NCBI RefSeq assembly: GCF_004014805.1
Contig: NZ_ATDN01000045.1
Location: 124,001 to 188,000, forward strand
Length of the DNA stretch: 64,000 nt
Source: Mycolicibacterium elephantis DSM 44368
GTDB taxonomy: Bacteria > Actinomycetota > Actinomycetes > Mycobacteriales > Mycobacteriaceae
Direction of reading: 5' to 3'
The notes under the pieces were generated by a model. It was not told the DNA's origin. It worked only from the letters and a program-made list of their open reading frames with translations, and did not search any database. Both the position numbers and the translations under genes were made by a program. Positions 59,708-64,000 of the stretch are shown here, piece after piece; within the stretch, counting starts at the first letter, position 1; each line of letters opens with the position of its first letter.

Positions 59708-60769
59708 TTGCGTCCATTGCGTGCAGTCGTATTGCGTGCCGGCGAATTGACCGTTCGTGAGACGGCCGACCCGGTCCCGGGTCCGAACGACCTGCTGTTG
59801 AAGACGCTGAGCACCGCGATCTGCGCGTCCGATGTCCATTTCATGGACCATCCAGAACTCGCGATCGACGATCCGACGGGTCGATCGCTGTACGACGCCG
59901 ACCGCGACATCGTCATGGGCCACGAATTCGTCGGCGAGGTGATCGGACACGGTCCCGGCTGTGGTGACAAGTTTTCGATCGGATCCCGGGTGACCTCCAT
60001 GCCTATCCGGTTGGTGGACGGCGGAACCGGTGGTCTGCGCATCATCGGCCAGCATCCCGAGGCACAGGGCAGCTTCGGTGAGTTACTCGTCGTGTCGGAG
60101 GCGACCGCAAGGGTCATCGACGGGCCCGTATCCAGTGACGCGATCGCCCTCGTCGACGCCTTCGCTGTCGGCGAGTACTACGTCCGTGTCGCCGACGTTC
60201 AACCCGGGGAGATCCCGATCGTCGTCGGCGCTGGCGCCATCGGCCTGTCGGCGGTCGCGGCGTTGTCTGCTCGCGGCGTCGAACCGATCATCGTCTCCGA
60301 CTACAACGCGGACCGACGCGAACTGGCGCGCTCCGGATTCGGCGCGCACGTCCTGCACGATCCTGCCGAACGGTCCGTGTTCGACGTCTTCCGCGATGTG
60401 CGCCTGCAACACCACATGTCCGGTACGGCGGTGGTGTTCGAATGCGTCGGAGCCCCGGGCCTCATCAACTCACTCGTCACAGAGGCGGAGTTCTACACCC
60501 GCATCTATTGCGCAGGCGGTTGGTATACGGGGGACACACTGGACATCACCGAAGCGACCCGCCAAGGATTGACGCTGCGTTTCGGCGGCGGGCCGATGCC
60601 GGAGGACTGGTACGGCGTACTCGACGCGGTTGTCGATGGCCGCCTCGACCCGATGCCCAGCGTCGGCAGGATCATCGGCCTTGATGACGTGCCCAGCGCA
60701 CTCGACGAGGCGCGCAGATCAGACGGACCGCCGCGGATCATCGTGCACCCGAACGGGGACAGCATATGA
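59708..60769 (+). CDS. Zinc-dependent alcohol dehydrogenase (MDR family)
   Basis: The 353-residue MDR enzyme has ICASDVHFMDHPE (catalytic zinc Cys), MGHEFVGEVIGHGPGC (His-Glu of the zinc site), the nucleotide loop VVGAGAIGLSAVAAL and a long C-terminal domain. The structural zinc loop is absent or shortened, as in sorbitol-type dehydrogenases. TTG starts at 59708 and 59717 are both possible. First gene of an IclR-linked operon; its stop overlaps the SnoaL-like start (ATGA). Confidence 0.88.
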   Translation: MRPLRAVVLRAGELTVRETADPVPGPNDLLLKTLSTAICASDVHFMDHPELAIDDPTGRSLYDADRDIVMGHEFVGEVIGHGPGCGDKFSIGSRVTSMPIRLVDGGTGGLRIIGQHPEAQGSFGELLVVSEATARVIDGPVSSDAIALVDAFAVGEYYVRVADVQPGEIPIVVGAGAIGLSAVAALSARGVEPIIVSDYNADRRELARSGFGAHVLHDPAERSVFDVFRDVRLQHHMSGTAVVFECVGAPGLINSLVTEAEFYTRIYCAGGWYTGDTLDITEATRQGLTLRFGGGPMPEDWYGVLDAVVDGRLDPMPSVGRIIGLDDVPSALDEARRSDGPPRIIVHPNGDSI

Positions 60770-61167
60770 GTGATCGAGACGAGCTCGTCGAGCTGACGAT
60801 TCGCTACGCCACCGCCATCGACAACCGGCGATACTCATTGCTCACAGAGGTTTTCACCGAAGATGCCCAAGTGGACTACGGCGATATCGGTCAGTGGACG
60901 GGAGGTGGCGAGGTCGCCGAGTTCATGGCGGCGGCGCACGTCATGGCCGCTCATACCATGCACCGGATCACGAATCAGGCCGTCGACATCAATGGTGACA
61001 GCGCGACATTGCGCACGTATGTCGACGCCCTGATCCTGCTCGAAGACGGGACAGGCGCGAATCCAGTCGGATACTACGACGATCACGCTGTACGGACCGC
61101 GGACGGCTGGCGCATCGCCCGTCGTGCGTATACCTCGGTTCGACTGGCTGCGGTGCCGGCGCCGTGA
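60766..61167 (+). CDS. SnoaL-like (NTF2-fold) protein
   Basis: The 133-residue SnoaL_4-type protein begins LVELTIRYATAIDNRRYSLLTEVFTEDAQVDYGDIG and includes MHRITNQAVDINGDSATLRTYVDALI. This is the usual pattern of small dehydratase/isomerase-like proteins in steroid and aromatic pathways. The specific reaction is unknown. It overlaps both neighbours by four bases (ATGA at the start, GTGA at the end). Confidence 0.85.
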   Translation: MSDRDELVELTIRYATAIDNRRYSLLTEVFTEDAQVDYGDIGQWTGGGEVAEFMAAAHVMAAHTMHRITNQAVDINGDSATLRTYVDALILLEDGTGANPVGYYDDHAVRTADGWRIARRAYTSVRLAAVPAP

Positions 61168-62012
61168 CCGAAGACTTCGCAGCCAAGTACGGGGCGTGGG
61201 CGATCGTGGTGGGCGCGTCCGACGGCGTTGGCGCGTTGTTTGCCGAGCGGCTCGCGGACGAGGGCGTGAACGTCGTGCTCGTCGCTCGTCGGCAACACCT
61301 ACTCGACGAAGTGGCCCGACGCATTCACGAGCGCACCGACGCCGAGACCCGGACACTGGTGGTCGACCTCACCGAACCCGACGCGTCGGTAGCCATCACC
61401 GATGCCACCGCCGACATCGAGGTCGGCATGTTGGTCTACTGCGCCGGCGGCGATCCGAATTACAAGAGGTTCCTCACGACGCAGATCTGCGAAGCTGAAG
61501 CGCTACTGCAGCGCAACTGCTTGGTGATGATGCGGCTGTGTCACCACTACGCACCACCGATGGTGGAGCGCGGCCGTGGTGGAATCGTCATCTTCACATC
61601 GGGGGCGGCGCTGGCCGGCGGTCGCAACATGGTCGTCTACGGCGGGACCAAGGCCTTCGACATGGTGTTCGCCGAAGGCTTGTGGGCTGAGTTGCGCGGC
61701 ACCGGTGTCGATGTGGTCGGCCTCGTCCTCGGTAAGACGGATACGCCGGCGCTGCGCCGGATCGAGCACAGCCGAGGGCAGATCGCCTCGTTGGACGACG
61801 TGCCACCTGGCGCCACCCCCGCGGCGGATGTCGTGCGGGACGCCTTTGACAATCTCGGTAACGGCCCTACCTATCTGGCTACGGATGACGTTCGCATGGC
61901 TGGTGCGCTGTTCGGGACGATGACGAGAAACGATGTGGTGAAACTGATCATGGAAGCCACCGCCGCCGTGATGGGCCCCGATCAGTCCGCAGAGGCAGAC
62001 ACTCCGACATGA
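61164..62012 (+). CDS. SDR family oxidoreductase
   Basis: The 282-residue SDR has VVGASDGVGALFAERLADEG, VVDLTEPD, a modified NNAG (YCAGGDP), catalytic Ser in IFTSGAALAG, and YGGTKAF with Tyr and Lys. The C-terminal part resembles the acyl-reductase-like SDRs of mycobacteria. GTG 61164 overlaps the SnoaL stop, and its stop overlaps the luciferase-like gene start. Confidence 0.88.
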   Translation: MTEDFAAKYGAWAIVVGASDGVGALFAERLADEGVNVVLVARRQHLLDEVARRIHERTDAETRTLVVDLTEPDASVAITDATADIEVGMLVYCAGGDPNYKRFLTTQICEAEALLQRNCLVMMRLCHHYAPPMVERGRGGIVIFTSGAALAGGRNMVVYGGTKAFDMVFAEGLWAELRGTGVDVVGLVLGKTDTPALRRIEHSRGQIASLDDVPPGATPAADVVRDAFDNLGNGPTYLATDDVRMAGALFGTMTRNDVVKLIMEATAAVMGPDQSAEADTPT

Positions 62013-62968
62013 TGTTCACTCTTCGCTTCGACATGCGCGCGCCGTCGATCGGAGCCCCGCCGACGGAGTTGTACGCCGCAGCCTGCGACATGGCGGAATG
62101 GGCGGAAACCCGAGGTTGTGTCGCGGCGGTGTTGTGCGAACATCACTGTGCCGACGACGGTTATCTACCGTCGCCCTTGCTGCTGGGCTCGGCGATCGCC
62201 GCCCGGACCAAGCAGCTCATGCTGAATTTGGTGATTCTCCTCCCCTTCTATGACGTGGCACGTCTGGCCGAGGATATGTCGGTACTGGACCACATCAGCG
62301 GCGGTCGGGCCACCTATGTGTTCGGAATCGGTTACCGCGCACAGGAGTACGACCACTTCGGCCTGTCGTTGTCCGAGCGCGGAAGGATCGCGGACCAGAA
62401 GCTGGGCTTGTTGCGCCGTCTGTTGGCCGGTGAGGAAGTCGAGTACGACGGTCGGCGGATGAAGACGACACCACGACCTCGCACACCGGATGGGCCCATT
62501 ATGAGCTGGGGTGGGGCCAGCCTCGCTGCCGCTCGGCGCGCCGGGCGGAACGGCCTCGGGCTCCTTGCCAACGGCGGGGTACCCGGTATGCAGGAGGCTT
62601 ATGAGAAGGCCTGCCGCGACAACGGGTTTGAGCCCGGCTTCATGTTGATCCCCGACCGCGACGCCGCCACCAACTGTTTCGTCGCCGACGATGTCGACGC
62701 CGCCTGGGACGAGATCGGCAAGTACCTTCTCCACGATGCGATGGCGTACGCGGATTGGAACCCTGACAACACCGTGTCGGCCAACATCACCACCGCTAAG
62801 ACCGTCGACGAGCTTCGCCAGACGTCGTCGCATGTGATCCTGTCGGTCGATGAAGCGAAGGCTCGACTTGCCGCAGGTGAAGTGTTCAACATCAGTCCGC
62901 TTTGTGGTGGCATACCACCCGACATTGCGTGGCGGTACTTCAAGAGATTCGTCGAACTGAGCCAGTGA
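62009..62968 (+). CDS. LLM-class flavin/F420 oxidoreductase
   Basis: The 319-residue luciferase-like TIM-barrel protein has FDMRAPSIGAPP, CEHHCADDGYLPSPLLLGSAIAART, DHISGGRATYVFGIGYRAQEYDHFG and the C-terminal extension with VDELRQTSSHVILSVDEA. The oxidoreductase group often reduces or oxygenates ketones. Last intact gene of the IclR-linked operon, with an ATGA overlap to the SDR. The cofactor (FMN or F420) is not decided. Confidence 0.88.
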   Translation: MMFTLRFDMRAPSIGAPPTELYAAACDMAEWAETRGCVAAVLCEHHCADDGYLPSPLLLGSAIAARTKQLMLNLVILLPFYDVARLAEDMSVLDHISGGRATYVFGIGYRAQEYDHFGLSLSERGRIADQKLGLLRRLLAGEEVEYDGRRMKTTPRPRTPDGPIMSWGGASLAAARRAGRNGLGLLANGGVPGMQEAYEKACRDNGFEPGFMLIPDRDAATNCFVADDVDAAWDEIGKYLLHDAMAYADWNPDNTVSANITTAKTVDELRQTSSHVILSVDEAKARLAAGEVFNISPLCGGIPPDIAWRYFKRFVELSQ

Positions 62969-62980
62969 ATGGGAACAGAC

Positions 62981-63535
62981 ATGACCGAGGATCGGGTGGC
63001 CCTGCACGAGAGAATCGCCTTCGCGAAGTGGGAGGGATATGCGAAAGCCGTTGAGCGGGATCGTCAGTCACGTTCGGTGAAGAGTTCATCTGGGCCCCGA
63101 ACTACACGATGATGAGCCCGCTGTTCAACGACGGCGTCCCTCAATCGGTTACCGACATCCTGTCGGATGAGGTGGTGGCGGCCATGGCCGAGCATGCGCC
63201 CCGACGGCGACATTCTCACCCCCGAGTGGCGAATGTGGTGGAAGCACATGCCGGACTACCGCCTCGTCAGCCCGTTCGAATGTGTCGCTGGAGACTGGGG
63301 CTTCTCGTCCTGCGACACCTATGCGGGGACGCTCGCCGACGGGACGAGGCTGCAATTGCGAGAGTGGGACTACATCTGGACCGACGCGGACGGGCGTATC
63401 GCCCGCTGGGACTGGTTCGTCGACACCGCCGACTGGAACCCGTTCCTCGAGCTCATCGGGCTCGGTCCCGAAGGGGTGACCTACCAGAACTACACGGTCA
63501 ACTTCTTGCGTGAGGGCGGCGCGGGCGCGCGATGA
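62981..63535 (+). pseudogene. Frameshifted SnoaL-like protein gene
   Basis: Three frames together encode one SnoaL-like protein of about 185 residues. The start is MTEDRVALHERIAFAKWEGY. The frame is lost near 63061, where GATCGTCA looks like GATCCGTCA minus one C. It resumes with FGEEFIWAPNYTMMSPLFNDG, then shifts again near 63197-63200 into RPDGDILTPEWRMWW and continues to WDYIWTDADGRIARWDWFVDT and the stop at 63535. All parts are well conserved in codon use, so decay is recent or one lesion is a sequencing error. Last gene of the IclR-linked operon. Confidence 0.85.
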
Positions 63536-63587
63536 ACGATCACTCCGGCGGCGCCAGGAGTTCCTCACCCCATGCAGTCGAACCCGG

Positions 63588-64000
63588 TTAGAGCCCGATC
63601 AGCTCCTTGAGGTTGCGACCCATCACGCGGGCCGTGGTCTCGGCCGGCAGATCTTCGAGTTCCTTGACGAAGTCCGCGGGCTCCGCGAGGCCTTCGGGAT
63701 GGGGGTAATCGGAGCCGAACATCACGCGATCGGCGCCGAGAAGCTCGACGAGCTGCGACATGTCCTCCTCGTGAAACGGATTGATCCAGACGTGCCTGCG
63801 AAAGACGTCAGCCGGATGCTCGTCGAAATCTTTGGGCCTCTTGCGATACACCCGGTCGAACACGTCCAGCAGGCGGTACGCCCAGGAGCCGCCGTTCTCG
63901 ACAACGCCGATGCGCACGCCGGGAAAGCGTTCGAACACCCCGTGCGCGATGAATGCCGCGAGGGTGTCGAAGATGTTCCTGCTCTCCTCGTAGATGAACC
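63588..64000 (-). CDS. Amidohydrolase family protein (Amidohydro_2), C-terminal part
   Basis: Only the C-terminal 137 residues are in the window; the N-terminus lies beyond 64000. The sequence includes FERFPGVRIGVVENGGSW, DFDEHPADVFRRHVWINPF and MFGSDYPHPEGLAEP, which match the equivalent parts of the amidohydrolases at 49206 and 53862. The metal-site Asp of FGSDYPH is present. It is convergent with the SnoaL-like pseudogene. Confidence 0.87.
   Translation of the reverse strand, partial: FIYEESRNIFDTLAAFIAHGVFERFPGVRIGVVENGGSWAYRLLDVFDRVYRKRPKDFDEHPADVFRRHVWINPFHEEDMSQLVELLGADRVMFGSDYPHPEGLAEPADFVKELEDLPAETTARVMGRNLKELIGL

Overview
The window is high-GC, almost fully coding DNA with many 1-4 nt gene overlaps, GTG starts and weak leaders. 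Gene content points to a mycobacterium (fast-growing, Mycolicibacterium-like). The left end matches the M. tuberculosis order Rv0260c-Rv0265c: HemD-like protein, aminoglycoside 2'-N-acetyltransferase, two 5-oxoprolinase-type subunits and a FecB2-like lipoprotein. A CYP136-like P450, a LysG/LysE pair and a 13E12 (DUF222/HNH) protein fit the same assignment. I saw no rRNA, tRNA, CRISPR array, insertion sequence or phage gene. No gene-free stretch exceeds about 240 bp.

1-24 kb is mostly housekeeping and stress genes. It holds the Rv0260c-Rv0265c block, a queuosine-precursor transporter, CYP136-like P450, a YeiH-type exporter preceded by a 29-codon membrane peptide, an SDR coupled to a free-standing EF-Tu domain 2, the LysE exporter and its probable regulator LysG 3.3 kb away, and a LexA-box-preceded 13E12 protein. 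Next come a COG0523 GTPase and a tightly overlapped signalling operon (PAS/GAF/PP2C phosphatase, B12-binding protein, helical partner, STAS, MOSC). The block ends with a nitrilase-like amidase, a LigD-type polymerase, and an alcohol/aldehyde dehydrogenase/SDR operon next to a TetR regulator and a leaderless periplasmic-fold sensor.

25-59 kb is a catabolic island for a CoA-activated, probably steroid- or isoprenoid-like substrate. It has three P450s, two acyl-CoA synthetases, two CoA-transferase genes (one a tandem fusion), five acyl-CoA dehydrogenases, MaoC hydratases, SDRs, an aldehyde dehydrogenase, amidohydrolases, SnoaL-like proteins and an AveC-like membrane protein. Its core (38.4-44.5 kb) is a paralogue of the M. 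tuberculosis igr cholesterol side-chain operon: P450, FadE29-like, ChsH2-like split into two proteins, FadE28-like, ChsH1-like, Ltp2-like aldolase, with a TetR regulator as last gene. A recurring 22-bp palindrome (TGYGAGAA-N6-TTCTCRCA) lies at four or more promoters of the island and defines a probable regulon.

59.7-63.5 kb is a separate IclR-linked operon (zinc alcohol dehydrogenase, SnoaL, SDR, luciferase-like monooxygenase, decayed SnoaL-like gene). The window ends inside a third amidohydrolase. Two genes are clearly broken (25.3-26.2 kb and 63.0-63.5 kb), and one signalling gene looks frameshifted.
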